A DNA stretch of 64,000 bases from Sulfitobacter guttiformis (lineage in GTDB: Bacteria; Pseudomonadota; Alphaproteobacteria; Rhodobacterales; Rhodobacteraceae). The stretch is from the NCBI RefSeq assembly GCF_003610455.1, contig NZ_RAQK01000001.1:1-64000 (forward strand), in the 5' to 3' direction. Positions 1 through 10,520 of this stretch are shown piece after piece. The stretch's first letter is position 1, and every line of letters starts with the position of its first letter. Both the position numbers and the translations under genes were made by a program. The notes under the pieces were generated by a model, which worked only from the letters and a program-made list of their open reading frames with translations, made no database searches and was not told where the DNA came from.

Positions 1-168
1 GGCACCCATTCAATGCGACGCACAAAGGTCACCCAGATCTATAAGAAGACGGGCAACCTGCGTGCCGTTCAGCTTCTGCTGGGTCACACCAAGATAGACA
101 GAACTGTGCGATATCTTGGCGTTGAACTTGAAGACGCTTTAGCAATCGCGGAAGCTACTGTGATTTAA
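1..168 (+). CDS. Tyrosine recombinase/integrase, C-terminal part (cut by window edge)
   Basis: The frame is open from base 1 to a TAA stop and gives about 55 residues typical of the end of a tyrosine recombinase catalytic domain. The H-x-x-R box is seen at HSMRR, the conserved second histidine in LLLGH, and the nucleophile tyrosine in TVRYLG. The family cuts and rejoins DNA through a 3'-phosphotyrosine and is used by phages, integrative elements and plasmids. The start lies outside the window, so the type cannot be fixed. It sits beside two insertion sequences, which suggests an accessory island to the left. A short inverted repeat (GGTCC-ttaat-GGACC, 194-208) lies 26 bp after the stop and might end the transcript, although the T-run is distant. 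Confidence 0.8.
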   Translation, partial: GTHSMRRTKVTQIYKKTGNLRAVQLLLGHTKIDRTVRYLGVELEDALAIAEATVI

Positions 169-330
169 TCTAAATGGGCCCACCGGCAAGGACGGTCCTT
201 AATGGACCTTCGTGCTGGTTTTTAAAGCAACGGTGCGGCGTCCCCAAAGCTGCCATTCTTTACAAAATTCATTTCCGCTATGCGCTGCGCATTGGCGGAG
301 CATCTGCCTTCTCAAGTTCTCATCTATAGA

Positions 331-1530
331 TCAGTTAGACAGATGCGTCACCGCACTCCCCAGAACCTTCAATCCCGCTATAAGATCAGCTTCCTTAGTG
401 TCCTCATCAAAGGCATGGCTAATACCGCCGATTGATGGAACGAACAGCATGGCAACCGGCATCAAACGCGCAACGTTGGTCGCGTCATGTAGGGCGCCTG
501 ATGGAAGTGTGCGCCATTTCTCTGGCGCTACCGCCTTAGCTCCAGCTTCGAGTGCAAGACGCAAATTTGCATCCATAGTCTGTGGCTCAAGCCAAAGAAG
601 TGCACCGAATTCAACACTCATGCCTGTTTTGTCTGATACCCCATTCGCAGTGGTGCGGATAACTTGCTCCATTTCCGCCAACCTGTCGGCATCAGCATCA
701 CGCCATTGCATTGAGAATGTAACGCTGCCGGGCACAATAGAAGAGGCATTTGGGTGCAGAGCAACGTGCCCGATCGTCCAGACCGTGTGCGGCGTGACAA
801 TGTCCGCTAAACGATCATTGATTTCCACATTGAATGCCGACAGGGCCTGAAACGCATCTTTTCGCAAATGCATCGGCGTCGTGCCAGCGTGGTTTTGCTG
901 TCCTTTGAATGTGATGCGCATATCGCGAATACCAACGATGTCGCTGACGACACCGATTTGATCACCTGAACTGTCGAGTGACGGCCCCTGCTCAATATGC
1001 ATCTCGATGTAGCTTTTGAATTGCTCCGGATCGACAAAGCCACTTGCGTATTCGGCCATTCTTGCGCGTGCTTCGGCAAAAGTGACGCCATCGTGATCTG
1101 TCATTAAATCTGCGGCCTGTAGTTCCGTCTGCCCAGACCATACCGCACTGCCAGTGGTCACGCCAAAACGGCCTTCTTCGTCTTGAAAACTAACGACAGA
1201 TACCGCTGGCCCTCCTGCTTCATGGGCCGCCCTGGCCACTTCCAGCCCTGCGATGACACCCAAAGACCCATCCAGCCACCCGCCTTCAGGCTGGCTGTCG
1301 GTGTGGGAACCAAGGAGAATGGAAGGCCCCTCAGCGAGACCGAAAAGGTTCCCTACCGGATCAAAGTGAACACGTAGACCAGCGTCCGACATACGCCCTG
1401 CCAGCCATTTTCTTGCAGCAATGTCAGCATCTGAATAAGCGGGCCTGATCACACCCTTGCCAATGCCCGAGGCCCCAATTTTTCGTAACTCATGCAAATC
1501 GCACAAAAAACGTTCTGGATCAATTTTCAC
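331..1530 (-). CDS. Zn-dependent M20 hydrolase, N-carbamoyl-amino acid hydrolase / allantoate amidohydrolase type
   Basis: A 399-residue protein of the hydantoinase/carbamoylase branch of peptidase family M20, close to the usual 400-420 residues. These enzymes remove a carbamoyl group from N-carbamoyl amino acids, ureidopropionate or allantoate, releasing ammonia and CO2. Metal-binding motifs are visible: [15 protein letters not shown] (residues about 74-88, His and Asp ligands), FQDEEG with the catalytic Glu, HIEQGP, and NHAGTTPM in the dimerisation domain. The start is a GTG with AAAAGG just upstream; no better ATG exists. It is a cytoplasmic protein with no signal peptide. No allantoin or hydantoin genes are beside it, so the substrate is not defined. 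It lies between a recombinase relic and an IS, so it may be part of a mobile segment. Confidence 0.85.
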   Translation of the reverse strand: MKIDPERFLCDLHELRKIGASGIGKGVIRPAYSDADIAARKWLAGRMSDAGLRVHFDPVGNLFGLAEGPSILLGSHTDSQPEGGWLDGSLGVIAGLEVARAAHEAGGPAVSVVSFQDEEGRFGVTTGSAVWSGQTELQAADLMTDHDGVTFAEARARMAEYASGFVDPEQFKSYIEMHIEQGPSLDSSGDQIGVVSDIVGIRDMRITFKGQQNHAGTTPMHLRKDAFQALSAFNVEINDRLADIVTPHTVWTIGHVALHPNASSIVPGSVTFSMQWRDADADRLAEMEQVIRTTANGVSDKTGMSVEFGALLWLEPQTMDANLRLALEAGAKAVAPEKWRTLPSGALHDATNVARLMPVAMLFVPSIGGISHAFDEDTKEADLIAGLKVLGSAVTHLSN

Positions 1531-1814
1531 AGCATTTCCTTTTGGTAGCCATCAGTATTTCTCCTGACATTTGGCTTTTCTCAAACCCAGTCTGATCAAA
1601 ACTACGAACTTGCGAGTATGCAAAGATTTCAACGCTCTACGTATTTCTTAACTTCGACTGGGGTGTGGGTCTAATTGTTTTGTCAGTCGTAAAAGCCACG
1701 GAAGTGAGATGTCTGGATGCGGCTCAGTATCATGAGTTTTGTGCGTTTCCAAAGTAAAGTTTCGGCTTTCCCGAAAACCGCGTCCAACTTTTTCAGGGTT
1801 TTACAGAGATGATT

Positions 1815-2868
1815 GGCTTTGTTGCACAAATCGGCTTGATCTGGGATTCACCTCATGAATCCAGCGTGATAGCTGGCGGTCATGAGCAGCTGCACACCGA
1901 CGACATACAAGACGCAAAACTGGAAAGCGTATAGTCTTTCCTTGAAACAACGCGGATCACTGTCGATCTGGTTTGATTCTGCGATGACATTGGAGGCTGC
2001 GCCTTCCGGTCGACGAGGACGCCAGCAAGCCTATAGCGATGCGGCGATACAAGCCTGCCTGACCCTCAAAGTGGTGTTCGGTCTGCCCTTGCGGCAAACG
2101 ACTGGCTTTGTGGCAAGTCTGCTGGAACTTGTAGTGCTGGACTGGTCAGTGCCGGACTTCAGCACCTTGTGTCGGCGACAAAAAACTCTATCGGTCGCCA
2201 TCCCGTACAAAGGTTCGGCAAGGTCATTGCACCTTCTGATAGACAATACCGGCATCAAGGCGGAGGGAGAAGCCGAATGGACCGCGCGCAAACACGGTGG
2301 ACCCAAACGACGGCTATGGCGCAAGATACATAGCGGGATCGACAAGCAAACACTGAAAATACGGGCAATCGAGGTCACAAGAAGCAGCATCGGGGATGCG
2401 CCCATTCTGCCAGACCTGCTCAACCAAATCCCACCATGCCAGGAGCTCGGCGGCGTCACGGCTGACGGGGCTTACGACACCCGCAAATGCCATGATGCGA
2501 TTGCTGCCCGAAACGTACATGCCGTCATACCGCCCCGCAAGAATGCGAAGTTATGGAAGCCCGATACACCCAGGGCGAGAGCACGCAATGAAGCCGTGCG
2601 CTCCTCAAAGTATCTGGGCCGCGCATTGTGGCGACAATTGACTGGATATCACCGTCGGGGCCGCGTCAAAACCAAGATGCATTGTGTGAAGCTACTCGGT
2701 CAGCGCCTCGCAGCGCGCGACTTCGATCGGCAGGTTGCGGAGATCCAAAACCGTGCCGCGATCCTGAATGGCTTCACAGCGCTTGGCATACCGCGTACCG
2801 TAGCCATAGGCTAAATCCGTCTTGAGTAAGGGGAAAATCGACTTCAGGCCGATTTATGTAACAAAGCC
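1815..2868 (+). mobile_element. Insertion sequence, IS5 family (IS903-like ends), complete
   Basis: A 1054-bp element with 21-bp terminal inverted repeats (1815-1835 and 2848-2868) that match at 19 of 21 positions. The left end begins GGCTTTGTTGCACAAATC, which is typical of IS903-like members of the IS5 family. It carries one transposase gene. The nine bases on either side (GAGATGATT and TCGTCAGGG) do not match, so no target duplication is left; the flanks may have recombined or been deleted since insertion. Confidence 0.88.
1882..2814 (+). CDS. IS5-family DDE transposase
   Basis: A 310-residue transposase filling the IS. The family catalyses cut-and-paste movement using an RNase H-like DDE triad. 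Asp residues are visible in LLIDNTGIK (about residue 115) and VTADGAYD (about 190), and the Glu is probably in ARARNEAVR (about 235). The N-terminal part (RRGRQQAYSDAAIQACL) is the helix-turn-helix region usual in this group. No frameshift or internal stop is visible, so it may be active. The first ATG at 1882 keeps the usual length; the other in-frame start, M35 at 1984, would remove part of the N-terminal domain. Confidence 0.88.
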   Translation: MSSCTPTTYKTQNWKAYSLSLKQRGSLSIWFDSAMTLEAAPSGRRGRQQAYSDAAIQACLTLKVVFGLPLRQTTGFVASLLELVVLDWSVPDFSTLCRRQKTLSVAIPYKGSARSLHLLIDNTGIKAEGEAEWTARKHGGPKRRLWRKIHSGIDKQTLKIRAIEVTRSSIGDAPILPDLLNQIPPCQELGGVTADGAYDTRKCHDAIAARNVHAVIPPRKNAKLWKPDTPRARARNEAVRSSKYLGRALWRQLTGYHRRGRVKTKMHCVKLLGQRLAARDFDRQVAEIQNRAAILNGFTALGIPRTVAIG

Positions 2869-3237
2869 TCGTCAGGGTACTACGGCATTGCCCATGGTGC
2901 GGTGCTGTTGGGGCGCGACCCGCTCGAACGGTGGTTACAGTGATCCTCGCTTAGCCGTTTGCCCGTCCGCACCTGCCAGCACCCAGATCATCGCTTGCGG
3001 GTGACCGCCGCATGGCATCTGCGATACCGCCCCATGCCCATCTGTATCATTTGAACAGATCAGGTCCGCACTGATGCGAAAAGATACCTATTTTCAATAA
3101 CTTGGCCTCTTGCTATCCGATAACAGGAACCAAGATGGCACGGCTTCGGTTGTATTTGTGCTGCTGTCTGGCGACAAAAGTGAAGTCATATGACCCACGG
3201 CCGCCAGACAGCGAAAGCACTATGAAGGACTTCAACT
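2869..3237. other. Noncoding stretch between IS5 element and SH3-protein gene
   Basis: No convincing gene. It holds the 5' region of the SH3-domain gene with a large hairpin (3163-3212) and a Shine-Dalgarno GAAGGA ahead of the ATG at 3238. The first ten bases (TCGTCAGGGT) also occur inside the left end of the IS3-like element (4085-4094), but the match does not extend. Confidence 0.5.
3163..3212 (+). promoter_or_regulatory. Perfect 11-bp inverted repeat upstream of the SH3-protein gene
   Basis: GCTGTCTGGCG (3163-3173) is exactly repeated inverted at 3202-3212, with a 28-base spacer. The right arm ends 25 bases before the start codon and leaves the ribosome site (GAAGGA) free. It could be a leader-RNA hairpin or a dimeric protein operator; the sequence alone does not decide. 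Confidence 0.45.
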
Positions 3238-3918
3238 ATGAAACTCGTTAAAACAGGTCTGATCACCGCCCTTTTGTTTTCCACCGCCATCCCGGTTTTC
3301 GCCCAGTCCACTGACGCGATCGCCGCGACAGATCTCAACGTCCGCTCGGGCCCCGGTCCGCAGTACAGCGTTGTCGGTCTGATCCCCGGCGGGGAAGTCG
3401 CGATGGTTCAGGGCTGTCTTGATACCGCATCCTGGTGTCAGGTGACATTCGGCGAGACTTCGGGCTGGGCCAGCTCCGACTATCTCGCGGTGAATGTCGA
3501 AGAGCAGGCCATCGCGCTGACAACACGTCCAGCCGAAATCACTGTAAACTCGGTCACCTACGAGGATCTCGAGGGCACAGAGGACAACCAGCGAGAAGGT
3601 CTTGCCGTGGGTGCGACCTTGGGTGTGCTGGCGGGTGTCGCTGTGGGTGGTCCGATCGGTGGGATCGTAGCAGGGGGCATCCTGGGCGGTGCTGCAGGTT
3701 CAGCCGTCGCGGCACCCGATGAAAAAACCGTCACCTATATTACCTCCAACCCGGTAGAAACCGTGTACCTCGACGGTGAAGTGGTAGTGGGTGCCGGCGT
3801 GCCAAGCACTGTCCCGACATTTGAGCTTCCGCAGGCAGAGTATCGCTATGTCAACATCAACGGTCAGACGGTGATCGTGGATGCCGAGACAAATGCGATC
3901 GTGCGTGTCATCCGCTAA
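3238..3918 (+). CDS. Exported SH3-domain protein with DUF1236-like C-terminus
   Basis: A 226-residue protein with a clear Sec signal peptide (residues 1-22, ending VFAQ), then a bacterial SH3-type domain (about 28-85; TDLNVRSGPGPQYSVVGLIPGG is typical). A glycine/alanine-rich hydrophobic stretch follows (about 124-160; VGGPIGGIVAGGILGG), like the glycine-zipper segments of envelope proteins. The C-terminal part (EYRYVNINGQTVIVDAETNAIVRVI) resembles DUF1236, common in alphaproteobacterial envelope proteins. The role is probably periplasmic or cell-wall associated; the true ligand is unknown. The start has a good GAAGGA ribosome site. It is a single gene followed by a hairpin. Confidence 0.8.
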   Translation: MKLVKTGLITALLFSTAIPVFAQSTDAIAATDLNVRSGPGPQYSVVGLIPGGEVAMVQGCLDTASWCQVTFGETSGWASSDYLAVNVEEQAIALTTRPAEITVNSVTYEDLEGTEDNQREGLAVGATLGVLAGVAVGGPIGGIVAGGILGGAAGSAVAAPDEKTVTYITSNPVETVYLDGEVVVGAGVPSTVPTFELPQAEYRYVNINGQTVIVDAETNAIVRVIR

Positions 3919-3939
3919 ACGCTTTTTGATATGACGTTT

Positions 3940-3970
3940 GCAGGCCCAGAGACGATTGTTCTGGGCCTGC
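3940..3970 (+). terminator. Probable terminator hairpin after the SH3-protein gene
   Basis: GCAGGCCCAG (3940-3949) pairs perfectly with CTGGGCCTGC (3961-3970), a strong GC-rich 10-bp stem 21 bases after the stop. There is no T-run after it, so intrinsic termination is not certain. Confidence 0.5.
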
Positions 3971-4150
3971 GATTATCCTCCGGCGAATTATAAACTGTCG
4001 TCAATCTCTCTGCCATGGTTACGTTCGATGCAGCGATTTGACTGGCCGATGGTAGCGTCCGTCAAGCTGGTGTAAATTTGTCTGTCGTCAGGGTTTTTGG
4101 GACCAATGGCGCCTAAACTAAGAGAGAGTTTGGCTCATCTTGTTGGTTGA

Positions 4151-5169
4151 TTATGCGGCGTGCTGGCGGTGATGCAAGCGTCGCGCTTTGAGTGTCTTTC
4201 GTTTGATCCTTTCCCTTTGTTTTAGAATGGCTTTGTCACGGCCGAAGTAGACGTCGGCAGGTTTGACGTTGTTGATGCTCTCGCCCCTCTCGGTGATGCA
4301 AGCATCACCTGCCGGTCAATAGGATACCGCTGATGATTGTAGTGGTCGACGAAGGCTTCGATCTGAGCTTCAAGATCACCGGGCAGGAAGTAGTTTTCCA
4401 GCAAGATGCGGTTCTTCAATGTCTGATGCCAGCGCTCGATCTTGCCTTGGGTTTGCGGATGATATGGCGCACCGCGCGAGTGCTTCATGCCTTTGTCCTG
4501 CAACCATTCGGCCAACTCGCCAGAGACATAGCTGGATCCGTTGTCGCTCAGCAGTCGTGGTTTGTGGAGCACATGAATCTGATCACAGCCGGACGCCTGA
4601 AGGGCCAGATCCAGCGTGTCAGTTACGTCTTGGGTCCTTATGTTTTTGCAGAGTTTCCACGAGATGATGTACCGGCTGTAATCGTCCAAGATCGTGCTGA
4701 GATAGAACCATCCCCAACCAATGATCTTGAGATAGGTGAAGTCGGTCTGCCAAAGCTGGGTGATGCCAGATGTCTTGTCTTTGAACTCACTGGCCGCCTT
4801 GATCACAATGAAGGCTGGGCTGGTGATCAGGTCATGCGCCTTCAGTATCCGATACACTGTGGATTCCGAGATAAAATAGCGTTCTTGATCCGTGAACGTC
4901 ACCGCCAACTCACGCGGCGACAGTTCCGTCTCCTGCAACGCCAGTTTGATGACATCAGCCTTTATCTCGGTTGGGATACGGTTCCAGACGTGCTTTGGCG
5001 TCGGCGATCGATCCTGCAACCCAGCCTCACCGCGTTGCAGATACCGATCATACCAGCGATAGAACGTCGTGCGCGGAATACCCAGCTTGGCCAGTGTCAG
5101 GCGGGCTGACAGATGCGACTCTTCGACTAAATGGATGATCTCCAGTTTCTCTGATGCAGGGTACCTCAT
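4151..5169 (-). pseudogene. IS3-like transposase orfB (integrase core), frameshifted near the C-terminus
   Basis: The first 283 or so residues are a normal orfB: a helix-turn-helix start (KLGIPRTTFYRWYDRYLQRGE), then an rve-type DDE domain with TDFTY, LLSDNGSSYVS and the catalytic Glu in TQGKIERWHQTLK. After VDHYNHQRY the frame runs into a short foreign insert and stops at 4222. The original C-terminus is still readable in another frame beyond the insert (ESINNVKPADVYFGRDKA to a stop at 4151). So one net insertion of 38 bases broke the gene after all catalytic residues. The start ATG overlaps the orfA stop (ATGA). Confidence 0.85.
4283..4323 (-). repeat. Short palindromic insert A in orfB
   Basis: A 41-base stretch replaces about one codon of the normal orfB reading. 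On the plus strand it reads CCCCTCTCGG, then a perfect 8-bp hairpin GGTGATGC-AA-GCATCACC, then CTGCCGG. It shares both flanks with insert B (5386-5428), but the stem sequence differs while pairing is kept. Thirteen bases of it (CGGTGATGCAAGC) recur at 4167-4179 in the orfB tail. Confidence 0.75.
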
Positions 5170-5572
5170 TCGTGGTCGCCCCCACCGTCGTACATGCTTT
5201 TTTTAAGAAGACGCAGCTCAAGTGTCTGCTCGGCAACCACCTCCTTGAGGTCCTTTGCCTCACGGCGAAGCTCCTTCACCTCGTCAGTGTTTGCCGCACG
5301 CGCCGTATCACCCGCCAGACGCTTTTTACCGGCTTCCATGAAGTCCTTGGACCACTTGTAATAGATGCCCTGTGATATGCCTTCACCCCTCTCGGGATCA
5401 TGCTTTGCATGACCCTGCCGGGCAGTGGGCGGCACAGCTCAGCGATGCTGTCCTCGCCGCGCAAGCCATCCAGCACGATGCGGATCTTCTCTTCAGATGA
5501 ATAATGCTTACGGGTGGCGCGTTTGATGTCTTTGACGATCTTCTCGCCAGGGCTCTTCGCTGTTTGTCTCAT
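5166..5572 (-). pseudogene. IS3-like transposase orfA (helix-turn-helix), frameshifted in the middle
   Basis: The ATG at 5572 starts MRQTAKSPGEKIVKDIKRAT, and KHYSSEEKIRIVLDGLRGEDSIAELCR is a typical orfA helix-turn-helix. The reading then enters a foreign insert; the normal continuation EGISQGIYYKWSKDFMEAGKKRL and the leucine-rich coiled coil (about 60 residues ending GGGDHE) lie in a different frame. A net insertion of 41 bases explains the shift. In intact elements orfA supplies DNA binding and dimerisation for the OrfAB transposase. Confidence 0.85.
5386..5428 (-). repeat. Short palindromic insert B in orfA
   Basis: A 43-base stretch inserted in orfA. On the plus strand: CCCCTCTCGG, a hairpin GGATCATGC-TTT-GCATGACC with one bulged A, then CTGCCGG and GCAGTGG. 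The flanks match insert A, but the stem has changed on both arms together (GATGC/GCATC in A, CATGC/GCATG in B), so pairing is preserved. Confidence 0.75.
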
Positions 5573-5706
5573 CTTCCATTCCTCAGTGGTTACGATGAGC
5601 CAGAAACACTCTCTTATCAAATTGACCTATTTGGACCCATAGGCGATGACGTCAGACAATCCGGCGTTGAAATCTGCATCAGTTGATGTCTAAGGCTACC
5701 CTTTTT

Positions 5707-5730
5707 TGCATCAGTTGCAGGACTGATGCA
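5707..5730. repeat. Perfect 9-bp inverted repeat between IS and guaB terminator
   Basis: TGCATCAGT (5707-5715) and ACTGATGCA (5722-5730) pair perfectly around a 6-base loop. TGCATCAGTTG also occurs at 5676-5686. The T-run precedes rather than follows the stem on the plus strand, so it is not an ordinary terminator in either direction. It may be a remnant of the IS neighbourhood. Confidence 0.4.
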
Positions 5731-5754
5731 GCGTCCAGTTCTGCCTTCGTTCTA

Positions 5755-5790
5755 TGAAAAATGCCGAGCTGAATAAACAACCCGGCATCT
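5755..5790 (-). terminator. Rho-independent terminator of guaB
   Basis: Read on the minus strand, GATGCCGGG and GCTCGGCAT form a stem around a loop of roughly a dozen AT-rich bases, and a run of five T follows at once. It lies 23 bases after the guaB stop. Confidence 0.8.
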
Positions 5791-5812
5791 CATTCTCCAT
5801 ATAAATAAGGAG

Positions 5813-8359
<2,547 letters not shown>

Positions 8360-8468
8360 GCGAATTGCGCTAAATGACGCGCTTAGCCGGATTTATGACG
8401 CGGGCGACCTTTCCCTACCCGCTCGCATCACTATGTTGGCCCAAAATACACTTCAGGATGTTTGAGCC

Positions 8469-10520
8469 ATGAGCGACGATCCACTTGTCATATTTACGCC
8501 TTCGGGCAAGCGCGGCCGCTTTCCGGTCGGCACGCCCGTCCTTACAGCGGCACGCCAGCTGGGCGTGGACCTTGATTCCGTCTGCGGCGGACGCGGGATT
8601 TGCTCCAAATGCCAGATCACTCCGGGCTATGGGGAATTCTCCAAACACGGCGTAACCGTAGAAGCAGATGCATTATCGGAATGGAACTCGGTCGAAGCAC
8701 GCTATGACGAAAAGCGCGGGCTCAAAGCCGGGCGGCGTCTTGGCTGTCAGGCGACCGTGCTCAAGGATGTGATCATCGACGTGCCAGCTGAAAGTCAGGT
8801 TCACAAGCAGGTGGTGCGCAAACGCGCCGAAGTACGGGCGATCACGCTCAACCCATCCACCAAGCTGTTTTATGTCGATGTACAGCAGCCCGATATGCAT
8901 GACCCTTCCGGTGATCTGGAACGTCTGCGCAAGGCATTGCTGGAGCAGTGGGAGATGGATGACGTAACCGCCGATCTGCACATCTTGCACGTCATGCAAA
9001 AGGTCCTGCGCAAAGGCGATTGGAAAGTAACCGTAGCCGTCCATCTGGGCGATAACGAGCATAAACCGCGCATCATGCACATCTGGCCCGGTTTCTATGA
9101 CGGTACAATTTACGGCGTTGCTGTCGATCTCGGCTCTACAACCATTGCGGCGCATCTGTGCGACCTGCAAACCGGCGACGTGGTTGCCTCATCGGGGGTG
9201 ATGAACCCGCAGATCCGCTTTGGCGAGGATCTGATGAGCCGCGTAAGCTACTCCATGATGAACGACCGCGGTGCCGAGGAAATGACATTGGCCGTTCGCG
9301 AGGGCATGTGTGGGCTATTCACCCAGTTGGCCTCCGAAGCGGGCATCGACAAGCAGCTGATCGTGGATGCCGTCTTTGTTTGCAATCCCGTGATGCACCA
9401 TCTGTTTCTGGGCATAGATCCGTTCGAGCTGGGACAGGCGCCATTCGCGCTTGCGACATCGAACGCGTTGCGCCTGCGTGGCCGCGATCTGGACCTCAAC
9501 ATCCACGAGAGTGCGCGTGTATACTTCCTGCCGTGCATCGCGGGCCATGTAGGCGCGGATGCCGCCGCAGTCGCCCTCTCCGAAAGCCCGCATTTATCCG
9601 ACGATCTGGTGCTGGTCGTCGATGTTGGCACCAATGCAGAAATCCTTCTCGGCAACAAAGAAAAGGTGCTCGCCTGCTCCTCGCCCACCGGCCCCGCCTT
9701 TGAGGGTGCGCAAATCAGCTCGGGACAGCGCGCAGCGCCCGGTGCGATCGAACGTGTCGAAATCGATCCCGTAAGCAAGCTGCCGCGCTTCAAGGTGATT
9801 GGATCCGACCTGTGGTCCGACGAAGACGGATTTGACGCGGCAATTGCGCAGACAGGCGTGACCGGCATCTGCGGGTCAGGAATCATCGAGATGGTGGCAG
9901 AGATGCGCATGCACGGCATCGTCGATGCACCCGGTCTCATCGGCACCGCCGAGCAAACCGGATCAGCAGCGGTTTTCGCAGACGGACGCACCAACAGCTA
10001 CAGGGTTTATGACGGCACGGCGGAGGGCGGTCCGATGATCACTGTCACAAACCGCGACATCCGCGAAATCCAGATGGCGAAAGCAGCGCTTTATTCAGGC
10101 GCGAGGCTGCTGATGGATAAATTCGGCGTGGACAAGGTGGACCGCGTGGTGCTGGCCGGTGCCTTCGGTGCCCATATCTCGACCAAGCACGCAATGGTGA
10201 TAGGTATGATCCCCGATGCGCCGTTGGACAAGGTAACATCGGCCGGCAATGCGGCGGGCACAGGCGCACGCATCGCCTTGTTGAACCGCGAAGCACGGAT
10301 TGAAATCGAAGAAATCGTGCGCAACATCCATAAAATCGAGACAGCGATCGAGCCCCGTTTTCAAGAGCATTTTGTGAACGCCTCTGCCATGCCCAATGCC
10401 GTCGAGCCATTCCCAATTCTCAATTCGATCGTCACCTTGCCCACCCAGACATTCAACACTGGCGGAGGTGGCAATGGCACCGGTGGCGAGGGGGGCGGAC
10501 GGCGCAGACGCCGCGGATGA
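8469..10520 (+). CDS. ASKHA-domain 2Fe-2S protein, corrinoid-activation (RACo/RamA-like) type
   Basis: A 683-residue protein with an N-terminal plant-type 2Fe-2S ferredoxin domain (residues about 5-100; the cluster cysteines are in CGGRGICSKC plus a later GCQ), a linker, and a large C-terminal DUF4445/ASKHA ATPase domain (GVAVDLGSTTIAAHL at about 215, VVDVGTNAEILLG at about 380, GICGSGIIEM at about 465, LAGAFGAHI at about 560). Relatives use ATP hydrolysis to reduce inactive Co(II) corrinoid proteins so that methyltransferases can work. In Roseobacter-type bacteria similar genes accompany methylamine, glycine-betaine or other one-carbon methyltransferases, but none of these is next to this copy. 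The C-terminus is Gly/Arg-rich and low complexity. It overlaps the next gene by ATGA. Confidence 0.85.
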   Translation: MSDDPLVIFTPSGKRGRFPVGTPVLTAARQLGVDLDSVCGGRGICSKCQITPGYGEFSKHGVTVEADALSEWNSVEARYDEKRGLKAGRRLGCQATVLKDVIIDVPAESQVHKQVVRKRAEVRAITLNPSTKLFYVDVQQPDMHDPSGDLERLRKALLEQWEMDDVTADLHILHVMQKVLRKGDWKVTVAVHLGDNEHKPRIMHIWPGFYDGTIYGVAVDLGSTTIAAHLCDLQTGDVVASSGVMNPQIRFGEDLMSRVSYSMMNDRGAEEMTLAVREGMCGLFTQLASEAGIDKQLIVDAVFVCNPVMHHLFLGIDPFELGQAPFALATSNALRLRGRDLDLNIHESARVYFLPCIAGHVGADAAAVALSESPHLSDDLVLVVDVGTNAEILLGNKEKVLACSSPTGPAFEGAQISSGQRAAPGAIERVEIDPVSKLPRFKVIGSDLWSDEDGFDAAIAQTGVTGICGSGIIEMVAEMRMHGIVDAPGLIGTAEQTGSAAVFADGRTNSYRVYDGTAEGGPMITVTNRDIREIQMAKAALYSGARLLMDKFGVDKVDRVVLAGAFGAHISTKHAMVIGMIPDAPLDKVTSAGNAAGTGARIALLNREARIEIEEIVRNIHKIETAIEPRFQEHFVNASAMPNAVEPFPILNSIVTLPTQTFNTGGGGNGTGGEGGGRRRRRG

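Larger units (their letters stand above)
4079..5658 (-). mobile_element. IS3-like insertion sequence, degenerate (both ORFs interrupted)
   Basis: A 1580-bp element carrying orfA and orfB on the minus strand. The outer ends are inverted repeats: the left starts TGTCTGTCGTCA, and the right, read inverted, TGTCTGACGTCA. Similarity continues inwards for about 60 bp (for example AAGAGAGAGTTT-GGCTCATC against AAGAGAGTGTTTCTGGCTCATC). No clear target duplication is seen. Without the two short inserts at 4283-4323 and 5386-5428 it would be about 1500 bp with two intact, ATGA-coupled transposase genes. Confidence 0.8.

Noticed and set aside
1806..2877. 9-bp target duplication around the IS5 element
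   Set aside because: The flanks GAGATGATT and TCGTCAGGG do not match in either register checked.
2869..4094. IS5 inserted into a second copy of the IS3-like element (shared TCGTCAGGGT)
   Set aside because: The identity stops after ten bases and no other IS3-like sequence flanks the IS5 copy.
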